Source: CF-46 sp042408445 (GTDB lineage Bacteria; Chloroflexota; Limnocylindria; Limnocylindrales; CSP1-4). From it: a DNA stretch of 26,349 nucleotides. Shown here one piece after another: positions 6,810 through 13,463 of this stretch. How positions within the stretch are numbered: position 1 is the first letter of the stretch; the number at the start of each line of letters is the position of its first letter. The position numbers and the translations under genes were made by a program. The stretch lies in the NCBI GenBank assembly GCA_042408445.1, contig JBHORC010000021.1:1-26349 (forward strand), written 5' to 3'. The notes below the pieces were generated by a model. It did not search any database, was not told where the DNA came from, and was given only the letters and a program-made list of their open reading frames with translations.

Positions 6810-7253
6810 GTGAAGGCCGCGTTTCTCGCGGCAGTCGTGCTCGCCCTTGCCGTCAACGCGACGGCTTGGGCGGGTGAGGCTCCGCTACTTGGCGATCGTC
6901 TCGACACGTCGGGGACGTGGGTTGCCGTCATCTCGAAGGCGACCATTCCGACCCACGTCCAGCTCACCACGGAGGGAGACGTGCATCTCGCCGTCTCCAC
7001 CTTCGACCTCGCGCCCGGAGAGCGGCGCGAGGTCGCCTACACCGGGTCCGGCCTCGGCTGGGTATCGGCTCGGATGACGCCCCTCGAAGTCTCAGGACCA
7101 GCGGGAGCGTTGGAGGTCCGCGCGTGGGTCCGCTACGTCGCTCCACCGCCACCGGCCCCGATGCCGCTCTGGCCGATGGCAGCGGCGCTCCTCGCAATCC
7201 TCGTCCTCGTCGCCTTCACGACCCCCAGGAGGCTCCGCCGTGCTACTGCATAG
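6810..7253 (+). CDS. Exported protein with C-terminal membrane anchor (cargo)
   Basis: A 147-aa protein starting at GTG 6810, four bases after the previous stop. A signal peptide (residues 1-21, ending TAWA) is followed by a ~90-residue beta-rich domain (strand-like TWVAVISKATIPTHVQLTT, EGDVHLAVSTFDLAPGERR), a Pro-rich linker (APPPPAPMP) and a C-terminal transmembrane helix (about 118-137) ending in basic RRLRR. This is a type I anchored extracellular domain, a likely membrane partner of the preceding secreted protein. The family is not recognised. Its 3' end overlaps the next small ORF by 14 nt. Confidence 0.62.
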   Translation: MKAAFLAAVVLALAVNATAWAGEAPLLGDRLDTSGTWVAVISKATIPTHVQLTTEGDVHLAVSTFDLAPGERREVAYTGSGLGWVSARMTPLEVSGPAGALEVRAWVRYVAPPPPAPMPLWPMAAALLAILVLVAFTTPRRLRRATA

Positions 7254-7392
7254 CCGTCCCCGTCCTCGGCCTCGGAAGCCCTTCCGAATGGCGCACCCGC
7301 TCGTCTGCGCCTGTACCAGCTCGCCGTGCCCGCACGTCAGGACCATCCCCAACATGAGCGTCCAAGAGATCACCCGCAGGATCGGGGGGTGA
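7240..7392 (+). CDS. 50-aa putative zinc-knuckle protein
   Basis: GTG 7240 lies seven bases after a perfect AGGAGG (7228-7233) inside the end of the upstream gene, and the frame ends in a TGA that overlaps the next GTG (GTGA at 7389). The product has an Arg/Pro-rich basic start followed by CACTSSPCPH (C23, C25, C30, H32), which could bind one zinc ion. The tail SVQEITRRIGG is helical. The strong ribosome binding site and the stop-start overlap make it credible despite its size. Its function is unknown; a nucleic-acid-binding regulator is one possibility. Confidence 0.5.
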   Translation: MLLHSRPRPRPRKPFRMAHPLVCACTSSPCPHVRTIPNMSVQEITRRIGG

Positions 7393-7604
7393 GTCCCTCG
7401 GAACGGCTCGCGCTGGCTGTCGAGGACGCGTTAGCCCGCGCTCCGCTCACGTCGCCCGTCGAGGTCGCGTTGGCCTTCGACGCCATCGTGTCAGCCACGG
7501 CTGAGGCGGCGATCCTCGCGCTCGTCGAGATGGGCTGGACGGAAGCCGCCGCCGTCCGGGTGCTCGGCCTCCGCCGCGTGGAGCGAGGAGCCGTCGCCGT
7601 CTAG
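7389..7604 (+). CDS. 71-aa helical protein of unknown function
   Basis: The start is placed at GTG 7389 because it overlaps the upstream TGA by four bases; an earlier ATG at 7326 in the same frame has no ribosome binding site and adds basic low-complexity sequence. The product is Ala/Val/Leu/Glu-rich and nearly all helical (LAVEDALARA, VALAFDAIVSATAEAAILAL, WTEAAAVRVLGL). The last segment could be an HTH-like pair, but this is weak. It is the final gene of the + strand operon, 11 nt before the terminator. Confidence 0.5.
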   Translation: MSPSERLALAVEDALARAPLTSPVEVALAFDAIVSATAEAAILALVEMGWTEAAAVRVLGLRRVERGAVAV

Positions 7605-7615
7605 CCCGGACACAG

Positions 7616-7655
7616 AAAAGCCCCGGCTCCCGTGAGGGATGACCGGGGCTTTTTC
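7616..7655. terminator. Bidirectional intrinsic terminator
   Basis: AAAAGCCCCGG and CCGGGGCTTTTT form a near-perfect stem of about 10 bp with a 16-base loop. A T-run follows on + and, because of the A-run on the other side, on - as well. It lies between the convergent cargo operon (+) and capsid gene (-), as expected for a shared terminator. Confidence 0.88.
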
Positions 7656-7685
7656 ACGTCTAGGGACTAGGCCGATCCGTCAGGA

Positions 7686-8633
7686 TCAACCGTAGGTTGC
7701 GCCAGTCTCCAAGCGAATGAGCTGAGCACCTGGACCGGTGAGCAGCTTCGCCGCGAGAGCCGTCTTCCACCCGACCACGGCCTTCTGAGCCAGTGGATCG
7801 GAGATTGAGCCCCCTGCCGGGACGAAGTACGCCTGCAGCGGCTGCTCCCAGCCGATGCCGTACGCCTCCTGCCCGAAGAACAGGCCGGCGTAGACGTTGG
7901 CGTTGGAGACGCCTGCCGTGGCGAACACCTTCGAAGCCGAGGACACGATGAAGTCCACGCCCGCGTAGCTCGCCGTAGGCAGCCCCGTGAGGACATGGGC
8001 CATGTCGTTGGCCTTGAAGATGTCAACGTACCCAGCCGTGGACGTATCTCGCTGGAGATCGCCCGCCTGCCGGGAGTGGATGATCGCGCGGAAGCGCCCG
8101 TTGGAGAACGGACGGACGTTGCTCGCCGACAGCTCCTCAGCCATGCGCTTCACGAGCGCGCCAGTGAGGATCATCGACAGAGCGACGGTCGCCCGCGACG
8201 TGGCGGTGCCGCCGTAGAGCACGGACGAGCCGGCAACGATGATGTCTCGCACCACCGTGTCGATCGTCTTCGCTGCCTGATCCGCCGCGTGGTCCGACGC
8301 GACCGCGACCAGGTTGTGCGGGTTCTGCAGCATCGCGAGATCGCTGATCTCGTACGTGCCGCCGTACTGCGTCGCCGCAGCCGACTCCGTTGCAAGCGAG
8401 AGCGCCTGAGCGGTCGGAGGGGTGCCTTCCGTGAGGGCCGTCGTCTGCGCCGACTGGTCGGCGTAGGTGGTCCACAGGAAGGTGCCGTTCGTGCCGTTGT
8501 AGAACTCCTCAGGTCGGAAGTTCCCCGGCAGGGCGTGGGCATAGGTCGCTCGCAGGTTTGCGAGGATCTTCTTGACGACGAGGTTCGTCACCGTCTGTGA
8601 GAAGTTCGTCGTCGCGGTTGTGGTCGTTGCCAT
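7686..8633 (-). CDS. N4-gp56 family major capsid protein (HK97 fold)
   Basis: A 315-aa protein that follows the N4-gp56 capsid family from end to end. It has LTEGTPPTAQALSLATESA, then a QYGGTYEISDLAML strand, a helical stretch with TIDTVVRDIIVAGSSVLYGG, the FRAIIHSRQAGDLQRD segment, the YAGVDFIVSS strand, the AYGIGWEQPL region and a final SDPLAQKAVVGWKTALAAKLL motif. These are landmarks of the family and its usual length is near 300 aa. There is no N-terminal delta-domain or protease-cleaved arm, consistent with the separate scaffold gene upstream. The ATG at 8633 has AAAGG before it. It is the last gene of the minus-strand structural module and ends against the terminator. Assembly would give an icosahedral shell; no portal is encoded nearby. 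Confidence 0.9.
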   Translation of the reverse strand: MATTTTATTNFSQTVTNLVVKKILANLRATYAHALPGNFRPEEFYNGTNGTFLWTTYADQSAQTTALTEGTPPTAQALSLATESAAATQYGGTYEISDLAMLQNPHNLVAVASDHAADQAAKTIDTVVRDIIVAGSSVLYGGTATSRATVALSMILTGALVKRMAEELSASNVRPFSNGRFRAIIHSRQAGDLQRDTSTAGYVDIFKANDMAHVLTGLPTASYAGVDFIVSSASKVFATAGVSNANVYAGLFFGQEAYGIGWEQPLQAYFVPAGGSISDPLAQKAVVGWKTALAAKLLTGPGAQLIRLETGATYG

Positions 8634-8672
8634 TTGGGTTGGGACCTTTCAGGTCGGAAGGTCCCGAGAGGT

Positions 8673-9149
8673 CTAGAAGCGGCTCTCCATGTAGTCGCGG
8701 AGCTTGTCGCCGGCCTCGCGTTCGAGGTCTTTGATCGTCGGCTCCGCGCGCACCTGGGCACGCTTCACGGGGTTGTTCGGGTGAACGAAGCTGGTACTCG
8801 CCCCGCGCGCGGCTTCGATGCCCCGCTGGGTCGCTGCGAGTTCCACTTCCATCGCGGCACTGAGGGTCCCGCCGTCTCGAAGCACGAGTTCGGCAGCGTC
8901 GGGGTACTCGTCGGCAAGCTGCCGCGCACGGTCGTTGGCCTCATAGGCCGCGAGCCGCGATCGGGTTTCCGCGAGTTCCTGCCCACGCTTTTCGGCGAGG
9001 CTTTGCCATCCACGAACGGATGAGCTGGACTGTTCCTGCTCGGCGGGTGTCGAGTACCGATCCACCGTCTCGGGTGACGTGTCCAATGGGTCCCCTTCTC
9101 GGGATACGTCGGGCTTGCGCCCGGATGCCGGCGTTGGTGCCGGCGTCAT
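8673..9149 (-). CDS. Putative capsid scaffolding protein
   Basis: A 158-aa, highly charged protein without Cys. It has a disordered Pro/Ser/Thr-rich N-terminus, a central coiled-coil-like segment (about 45-75, SLAEKRGQELAETRSRLAAY) and a helical C-terminus rich in Arg/Lys/Glu (LEREAGDKLRDYMESRF). Size, composition and position (39 nt before the capsid gene) match scaffolding proteins paired with N4-gp56-type capsids. Such proteins guide shell assembly and leave before DNA enters. ATG 9149 lacks a clear ribosome binding site; the upstream hairpin at 9185-9232 is in its leader. No protease domain is seen. Confidence 0.68.
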   Translation of the reverse strand: MTPAPTPASGRKPDVSREGDPLDTSPETVDRYSTPAEQEQSSSSVRGWQSLAEKRGQELAETRSRLAAYEANDRARQLADEYPDAAELVLRDGGTLSAAMEVELAATQRGIEAARGASTSFVHPNNPVKRAQVRAEPTIKDLEREAGDKLRDYMESRF

Positions 9150-9184
9150 GTAGTGACTCGCGGAGCGATGCTCGACGCGAGGGT

Positions 9185-9232
9185 GCGCGGCCTCCCGCGC
9201 TGGGTACAGCTACCAGCGGGGAGGCGTCGCGC
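9185..9232. repeat. Strong hairpin between packaging-type gene and scaffold
   Basis: Arms 9185-9203 and 9213-9232 pair over 18 bp (5+7+6) with a 1-nt and a 2-nt bulge and a 9-nt loop. It lies in the 251-base gap between the small-terminase-like gene and the scaffold. It has no T-run. It could be a packaging (pac/cos) site, a leader RNA or a transcript-processing signal. The rest of that gap holds no gene I can support. Confidence 0.55.
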
Positions 9233-9400
9233 GCGGACCGTCAACGCTGCTACCACACAGCTCAGGTCCGTCGATCGTCCGCCGCCGTGTCTGCAACGAC
9301 GAGCGATCTAGGCCGGGGAGATCGGCCCTATGAAGTGCGGGCTACCCGTCGGGCGGAGGCGAGCAGCCCTGGCCGGTGAGGCGATCTCCGGCGTATGTGG

Positions 9401-9943
9401 TCAGCGCCCTTGGCGCGGGTCGTCGAGCTTCGGCAAGTAGTCGGCGCCGGGCGTCCCTTCGCCGAGGGACAGCGGGCGGAACTCGGCCTCCAGCGCGAGA
9501 CGGTTGGCCTCGGTCCGATCGCGCCATTCCTGCTCGTCGGGGTCGATCACGGTCGCCTGGGCGATCTGTGGCGCGACCTGGCCAGTCATGGCCATCGCGA
9601 TCTGAAGCAGCACATCGCGGTCGAGGGACCGTTCGGTGGTCCGGTTGAGCTCGGCGCGAGCCGAGATCGCATCACGGATGCTGGGCCTCAGGACGCCCGC
9701 CGCGAGGTCGTCGTGGGCGACCGCCTCCACGTCTTCGAGAAACGACCGTGACTTGGGTCGTGGCCCGCTCGGGACCTTCTCGGGGAGCGTGTGCTGGCGA
9801 TGGCGGGTCAGGGCGTTGATTGAGCGCGGCTCGTCGAGGCTGGCGAGCCAGCGTTGGACATCGGGCAGGGTCGCCCCGGAGCGGATGCGTCGATCGAGTT
9901 CACGACGGTTCGGGGAATTGCAGGACTCACAGGAGCGCGCCAC
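9401..9943 (-). CDS. Zinc/HTH protein, small-terminase-like
   Basis: A 180-aa protein. Its N-terminal ~55 residues have the pattern CxxCxxPxRxELDRR (C5, C8), then a helix, then SINALTRHRQHTL. This layout is common in phage and mobile-element proteins where a zinc knuckle precedes an HTH ending in a His/Arg-rich RHxxxHL segment. The rest is helical and acidic, ending in a disordered tail. Placement directly upstream of scaffold and capsid genes suggests a small terminase subunit that marks element DNA for packaging, but the fold assignment is inference; a transcription activator is the alternative. ATG 9943 is the only good start. There is no large terminase next to it. Confidence 0.5.
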   Translation of the reverse strand: MARSCESCNSPNRRELDRRIRSGATLPDVQRWLASLDEPRSINALTRHRQHTLPEKVPSGPRPKSRSFLEDVEAVAHDDLAAGVLRPSIRDAISARAELNRTTERSLDRDVLLQIAMAMTGQVAPQIAQATVIDPDEQEWRDRTEANRLALEAEFRPLSLGEGTPGADYLPKLDDPRQGR

Positions 9944-10282
9944 GTATTAGCCTCAGATAAAGTGGGGTTGAGGGGTCATAGTTACGGCCGTAGGCGTCCG
10001 CGACCGCGACCGGGGGTGCGCACGAATACCGGCATCGGTGGGGCGGTCCAAACACAATCCCCTGTTTGGCGCCGTCTATCTAAGCACGGAGGAGTGCTCT
10101 GTCCTATGAAGGGACGCGGGCCTCGGTGCGTTATTCGCACCTGGACTGTCACCGCGAGGACGCCCGCTGAGCGTGCGATATCCGCACGAGCACCACGTCC
10201 GCATCATTCCCCACGCTCAGCGCGGAGCTGCTACTTCCGCTAACGCTGCTTATGTCCGGGAATGTCTGAATTGCCGTGCGAA
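9944..10282. other. Palindrome-rich intergenic region, candidate origin or control region
   Basis: About 340 bases without a supported gene. It contains three related palindromes of the form GTGCG-N5-CGCAC (10125-10141, 10172-10188, and an imperfect one at 10275-10290), a 7-bp inverted repeat CCAAACA/TGTTTGG (10048-10069), a 5-bp one at 10083-10097, and a 10-bp inverted repeat GCTGAGCGTG (10166-10175 with 10212-10221). It lies between the replication operon and the packaging module, a usual place for an element origin or a control switch. Confidence 0.45.
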
Positions 10283-10290
10283 TTACGCAG
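10125..10290. repeat. Three GTGCG-N5-CGCAC palindromes
   Basis: GGTGCG-TTATT-CGCACC at 10125-10141, CGTGCG-ATATC-CGCACG at 10172-10188 and CGTGCG-AATTA-CGCAGG at 10275-10291. All share the same 5-bp arms (one mismatch in the third) and an AT-rich 5-base centre. They look like binding sites of one dimeric protein. Confidence 0.55.
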
Positions 10291-10483
10291 GGTTCCGGGG
10301 TGTCGTCGCACCGGGGACCCCGGACGTAGGACGGGCCGCTGATACTGCATCGCTAGCGTTGCTCTCTCGGCAGCCTTGCCCTGGGTTGTGAACCCATCCG
10401 AGGCCAGTCTGGAACTGGAGCTCGCGAAAGACCGAACCTCGACGATGACAGAAGGCGCAGACCACGACTCGATAGACCCTCAT
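10283..10483 (-). CDS. 66-aa putative zinc-binding protein
   Basis: Start taken at ATG 10483; a TTG at 10528 in the same frame is possible but its AGGAG is too close. The N-terminal half looks folded: RVVVCAFCHRRGSVFRELQF followed by WVHNPGQGC, giving C9, C12, C38 and nearby His as possible zinc ligands. The C-terminal ~28 residues are low-complexity. It follows the helicase gene on the same strand after 111 nt. The family is unrecognised. The frame overlaps the third palindrome at its 3' end, so the C-terminal part may be constrained by DNA signals rather than by protein. Confidence 0.42.
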   Translation of the reverse strand: MRVYRVVVCAFCHRRGSVFRELQFQTGLGWVHNPGQGCRESNASDAVSAARPTSGVPGATTPRNPA

Positions 10484-10594
10484 CGGTCGGTAGTACCGGT
10501 AGTAGGGGTTTGACCCTGTTTTGGACAAACTCCTAGAACTGGCCCTTCCCGAGAGGACTTTGACGGAATCGGCTCCAAACTGGCACTACCACTA

Positions 10595-12082
10595 CTACGC
10601 ATCGGTGATCCCTCGAAGACGGAGGCCTCGACGGACCACCTGTTGATGGCCCTTGCCACCAGCCCTGCCCGTTGGGAACCCGAGTGAGCCGAGCTTCAGA
10701 CCGAAGGCTGTCCTGGTCATCGCCGGCTGGCCTTCGAGCCAATCCTGGTAGTCGAGGTAGAGGTCCTGAAACGCGGTGCTCGCCGTTGACTCACGGATCA
10801 CGCGATCGTCCAGCCAACCGCTGAGCGGGTTGTTCTCGGCAAGGAACTCGTCGCCAGCCATCTCGACGCGAGCCGGGATCGGGCCTAGGCCGCTCTCCAG
10901 GTAGGCAACCGCCTCGTTGACGAGCAGGGCAAGGATCCCTTCGCTCTCCTCGCGGAGTCGGTCGTACAGGTTCAGGTCCTCACGCGGACCAGCGAACGTC
11001 TCCTCGAAGGGAATCAGGAGGAGGCGCCGACGCATCGCGGTCCCAACGTCTTCCACGGCGGGCGCGAGGTTCGTGAGCAGGTTGATCTGATGACTCGGGT
11101 AGAAGCGGAGCATCTGATTCGCGTAGAGCCGTCGCGCGCGGATTTCGTCTTCGCCCGAGTGCGCCTTGATGAGCTCGTCGTTGAGCTGTCCGCCTTCAGG
11201 TTCGGAGCCGAGCGCGATCCGCACGCCCTGAAGCTCGACGAGCTCAGGCCGGGGAGCATCGGCGCGAGCCGATCCGCCCTTGGTCCTCATGTAGAGCGTG
11301 GACGGCAGTTCGAGTCCGTAGTCGCCGACGACGTGCCGGACGATCCGCTTTAGAACGCCCTTGCCGTTCTGGCCCGTCCCGACCCACAGGGCGAACTTCT
11401 GTTCGCGGGTGAAGCCGAGCAGGCCGTAGCCGAGCCAGCGTCGGAGGAACGTGATCCGGTCGAAGTCGCCCGACATGATCTCGGCCAGGAACGCCTCGAA
11501 CCGCGGGCACTCGGCGCTTCGATCGAAGGCAAGCCCCGTCGATCGCGACACCATGTCCTCGGGACGTCCCGGTCGGAGCATCCCATCGCGCAGGTCCACG
11601 ACGCCGTTCTTGACACCGAGCAGGTACGGCTCTCGGTCGAACTCGTTCCCCTCCATGCCGATCGGAGAACGGTGCGTCAGCGTGGCGAGCACCTGGAGTG
11701 CCTTGTGGCGGTCGAGCAGCTTGGTCAGTGCGATGATCTCGGACTTGTCCAAGCCCGGAAGCGCCATCGCCTGCCGCGTGGCCGTCTCCAGGAGCTCGTG
11801 GATTTGTTCGGTTCGATCCGGTGCCCAATGGCCGGCAGCGTTGAGGATGTGCCACTGCCTGCGGGTGTGATCGAAGCGGACGGACGTGGCGAAGGTCGCG
11901 CTTACGGTCAGGATCGCGTTCGCGAGATCAGCGTCGCGTTCCGTGATCTGGAGCTCGTCGTCGGGGACTTCCGTCTCCGGCTCAGGCTCGCGGTCCTGCT
12001 GTTCGGCATCTCGGAGTGCTTCGAAGTAGCTCTCGTCGAACCGATCGGCCTTCCGAACGAGGTCGATGACGTTCGACTTCAC
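10595..12082 (-). CDS. D5/P4-type superfamily 3 helicase (phage/plasmid primase C-terminal family)
   Basis: A 495-aa protein starting at GTG 12082, which overlaps the upstream stop by four bases (GTGA). Residues ~55-225 match the D5_N-type region (HILNAAGHWAPDR, GVKNGVVDLRDGML, FLRRWLGYGLLG). The ATPase follows: Walker A GTGQNGKGV at 235-243, the Walker B-type strand GVRIALGSEPE (286-296), the sensor region NLLTNLAP and an arginine-finger cluster RRRLLLIPFEE. A C-terminal domain with LDYQDWLEG suits the winged-helix D5-associated part. No catalytic primase (AEP or TOPRIM) domain precedes it, so it is probably a helicase or initiator only. Gly replaces the usual Ser/Thr after the Walker A Lys. 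It is the replication protein of the element. Confidence 0.88.
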   Translation of the reverse strand: MKSNVIDLVRKADRFDESYFEALRDAEQQDREPEPETEVPDDELQITERDADLANAILTVSATFATSVRFDHTRRQWHILNAAGHWAPDRTEQIHELLETATRQAMALPGLDKSEIIALTKLLDRHKALQVLATLTHRSPIGMEGNEFDREPYLLGVKNGVVDLRDGMLRPGRPEDMVSRSTGLAFDRSAECPRFEAFLAEIMSGDFDRITFLRRWLGYGLLGFTREQKFALWVGTGQNGKGVLKRIVRHVVGDYGLELPSTLYMRTKGGSARADAPRPELVELQGVRIALGSEPEGGQLNDELIKAHSGEDEIRARRLYANQMLRFYPSHQINLLTNLAPAVEDVGTAMRRRLLLIPFEETFAGPREDLNLYDRLREESEGILALLVNEAVAYLESGLGPIPARVEMAGDEFLAENNPLSGWLDDRVIRESTASTAFQDLYLDYQDWLEGQPAMTRTAFGLKLGSLGFPTGRAGGKGHQQVVRRGLRLRGITDA

Positions 12083-12321
12083 GCCTGCAGCGCTCGTTCG
12101 ACTGCGGCGATCAGGCTCAGGTACATCGCGTCCGGGATGCGGACCACGGCAAGCCATTCCTGGCCCGCTGGACGCGCCGGCATCTCGACTCGGGGCCGCT
12201 CGCCGTTGGGGCGGGGCCGAATGTAGATGTGATCCACGAGGATCGGGCCGTCGGGAGTCTCGAAGGTCGCTGCGCAATACAGCTTGTTGCGCTCCGGGCG
12301 CAACTCGACTTGCACTTTCAC
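12079..12321 (-). CDS. SpoVG-like small protein
   Basis: An 80-aa product from GTG 12321; TTG 12366 in frame is an alternative that would overlap the upstream gene. It starts MKVQVELRPERNKLYCAATF and continues with ETPDGPILVDHIYIRP, a Met-Pro pair, and a C-terminal helix IAAVERAL. This order (strand, turn, VxxIxV-type strand, MP motif, C-terminal helix) resembles SpoVG, a small DNA/RNA-binding protein. The resemblance is by pattern only and the family is divergent. Its stop overlaps the helicase GTG. A single-strand-binding or regulatory role in replication would fit the operon. Confidence 0.48.
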   Translation of the reverse strand: MKVQVELRPERNKLYCAATFETPDGPILVDHIYIRPRPNGERPRVEMPARPAGQEWLAVVRIPDAMYLSLIAAVERALQA

Positions 12322-12325
12322 GTTT

Positions 12326-13081
12326 TCACCCAAAGAGAAACGAGGGGAGGAGATCGACTCGACCAATTAGGGAGTCGGGAGGCGGGCGAACTTGCCCTTC
12401 CCCCCTTACTCCACTGAACTTGCGCGTTTCCGGCCTGCCGGTCCGCAGCTCCGGGAGGAGCGCTTCGACGATGAAGCTCGTGGCAGCGAGACGATCACGC
12501 GAGACACGGAGTCGGTACTGCATCGTCCGGGCGGAGATGCCGCGACGACGGGCGAACTCGGCGGCGGACACGCGCTCGCGGATGAAGTCTTCCCACAGAA
12601 CGAGGTCCGGGTTTTCGACGTAGGGCCGTGTCGGAGGTCGCGGCTTGCGGAGCGCCCGTTCGGCGGCGGCAGCGATACGGAGTTCCGCCGCTCGATACTC
12701 CAGGATCGTGGTCGGTCCGCCCACCGGGTCCACCACGTCGAGGTTGTCGTCTCGGATCGGGTTCTTGTTGATTCGCTGGACGCGTCTGCCGTCCCGTCGC
12801 TCGCGCGAGCCGATCGCGGTGAGCATTCGATCCGTCAGGGAGATCGTTCGAAGCTGGTCCTTGTCCGACCAGTTGTAGACGATGCCCCAATGCCGGAAGT
12901 ACGCGCGGACCGACAACGGCGCCGTCGTCGGATCGGGCACCGGCACCCCATCGTCGATCCTGGCGACGCCCTTGCCGGCGACGATGATCTTGGTCGCCGT
13001 GCTCTCCAACTGGCGCGTCGTGACCTTGTGCGTTTCCCTCAGCCACGCACCGAACTCCTCAGGCGGATGGACGGGCGTCAT
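12326..13081 (-). CDS. Element HTH protein, probable replication or regulatory factor
   Basis: A 251-aa protein from ATG 13081; the ATG overlaps the stop of the zinc-finger ORF (ATGA), which decides the start over a TTG at 13195. The N-terminal ~95 residues are helical (FGAWLRETHKV, LSVRAYFRHWGIVYNW), and the centre is basic and polar. Residues 171-192 are an HTH with a clear AEFARRRGISARTMQYRLR pattern. The C-terminus is Arg/Pro-rich. I do not recognise the family. Position just upstream of the SpoVG-like and helicase genes suggests an origin-binding, initiation or operon-control protein; it is a good candidate to bind the palindromes at 10125-10290. Confidence 0.6.
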   Translation of the reverse strand: MTPVHPPEEFGAWLRETHKVTTRQLESTATKIIVAGKGVARIDDGVPVPDPTTAPLSVRAYFRHWGIVYNWSDKDQLRTISLTDRMLTAIGSRERRDGRRVQRINKNPIRDDNLDVVDPVGGPTTILEYRAAELRIAAAAERALRKPRPPTRPYVENPDLVLWEDFIRERVSAAEFARRRGISARTMQYRLRVSRDRLAATSFIVEALLPELRTGRPETRKFSGVRGEGQVRPPPDSLIGRVDLLPSFLFG

Positions 13082-13209
13082 GCGCCGATCCGCCGACGCA
13101 AGCGCCACGCCGCGAGGCGACAGCGCGACGAGCAGTAGCTTGGCGTTCGACCGTAGAGGGCACGGCGACGGAGGAAGCGGCGGCAATGGCCGCAACGGAG
13201 GCGGGTCAC
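13078..13209 (-). CDS. 43-aa zinc-finger protein (CxxC...CxxxC)
   Basis: GTG 13209 overlaps the upstream TGA (GTGA), and its own TGA overlaps the next ATG (ATGA). The product reads RCGHCRRFLRRRALYGRTPS then YCSSRCRLAAW and a basic tail. Ligands C6, C9, C26 and C30 and the YCSxxCRxAAxR signature match a common short treble-clef-like zinc finger seen in phage and actinobacterial proteins. The family signature and overlaps at both ends make this a confident gene despite its length. It probably binds nucleic acid; its exact role is unknown. Confidence 0.68.
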   Translation of the reverse strand: MTRLRCGHCRRFLRRRALYGRTPSYCSSRCRLAAWRLRRRIGA

Positions 13210-13346
13210 GCCGCCTTCGCCTTCACGGGCCGCGCGGGAGCGTCTTCGATCGCGAGGAGCGCAAGAACTAGCTCGCGCTGCGGCCTCGGAAGGTCCCTGA
13301 TCTCGACGCGCTTACGATGCTTGTGCCTGGAATCACGATCGCCCAC
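13206..13346 (-). CDS. 46-aa basic protein, first gene of replication operon
   Basis: GTG 13346 opens a frame whose product begins MGDRDSRHKHRKRVEIRDLP and continues into a helix (QRELVLALLAIEDAP) and a Lys/Ala tail. The TGA overlaps the start of the zinc-finger ORF. GGAG lies 11 bases before the GTG. A basic N-terminus plus an amphipathic helix could bind DNA; no family is recognised. Evidence rests on the overlap and on coding-like composition. Confidence 0.45.
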   Translation of the reverse strand: MGDRDSRHKHRKRVEIRDLPRPQRELVLALLAIEDAPARPVKAKAA

Positions 13347-13361
13347 TGTGCGCGGTACTCC

Positions 13362-13384
13362 AGCCAACCCTTCTGAGGTTGGCT
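13362..13384. promoter_or_regulatory. Perfect 8-bp palindrome, candidate operator of replication operon
   Basis: AGCCAACC and GGTTGGCT separated by seven bases, 16 bases upstream of the GTG at 13346. It lacks a T-run on -, so an operator or leader hairpin is more likely than a terminator for the gene ending at 13464. Confidence 0.5.
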
Positions 13385-13463
13385 ACCCGCGACGTGGGCG
13401 ACTGAAAGCGTCGGCGTCGAACCGGTCGTTTATTCGTTTCGACCTAGAACTCTACACCATCCG

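Noticed and set aside
7686..8633. Encapsulin rather than viral capsid
   Set aside because: Encapsulins share the HK97 fold, but this protein follows the N4-gp56 phage family and is preceded by a scaffold; no cargo-loading gene is nearby.
10076..10207. A 43-codon minus-strand ORF with a CSCG motif
   Set aside because: Only one half of a zinc site, no properly spaced ribosome binding site, and it spans two of the repeated palindromes; more likely chance.
10370..10420. tRNA T-arm-like GGGTTCACAACCC on the minus strand
   Set aside because: It lacks the conserved A58, and no acceptor or anticodon arm can be built around it.
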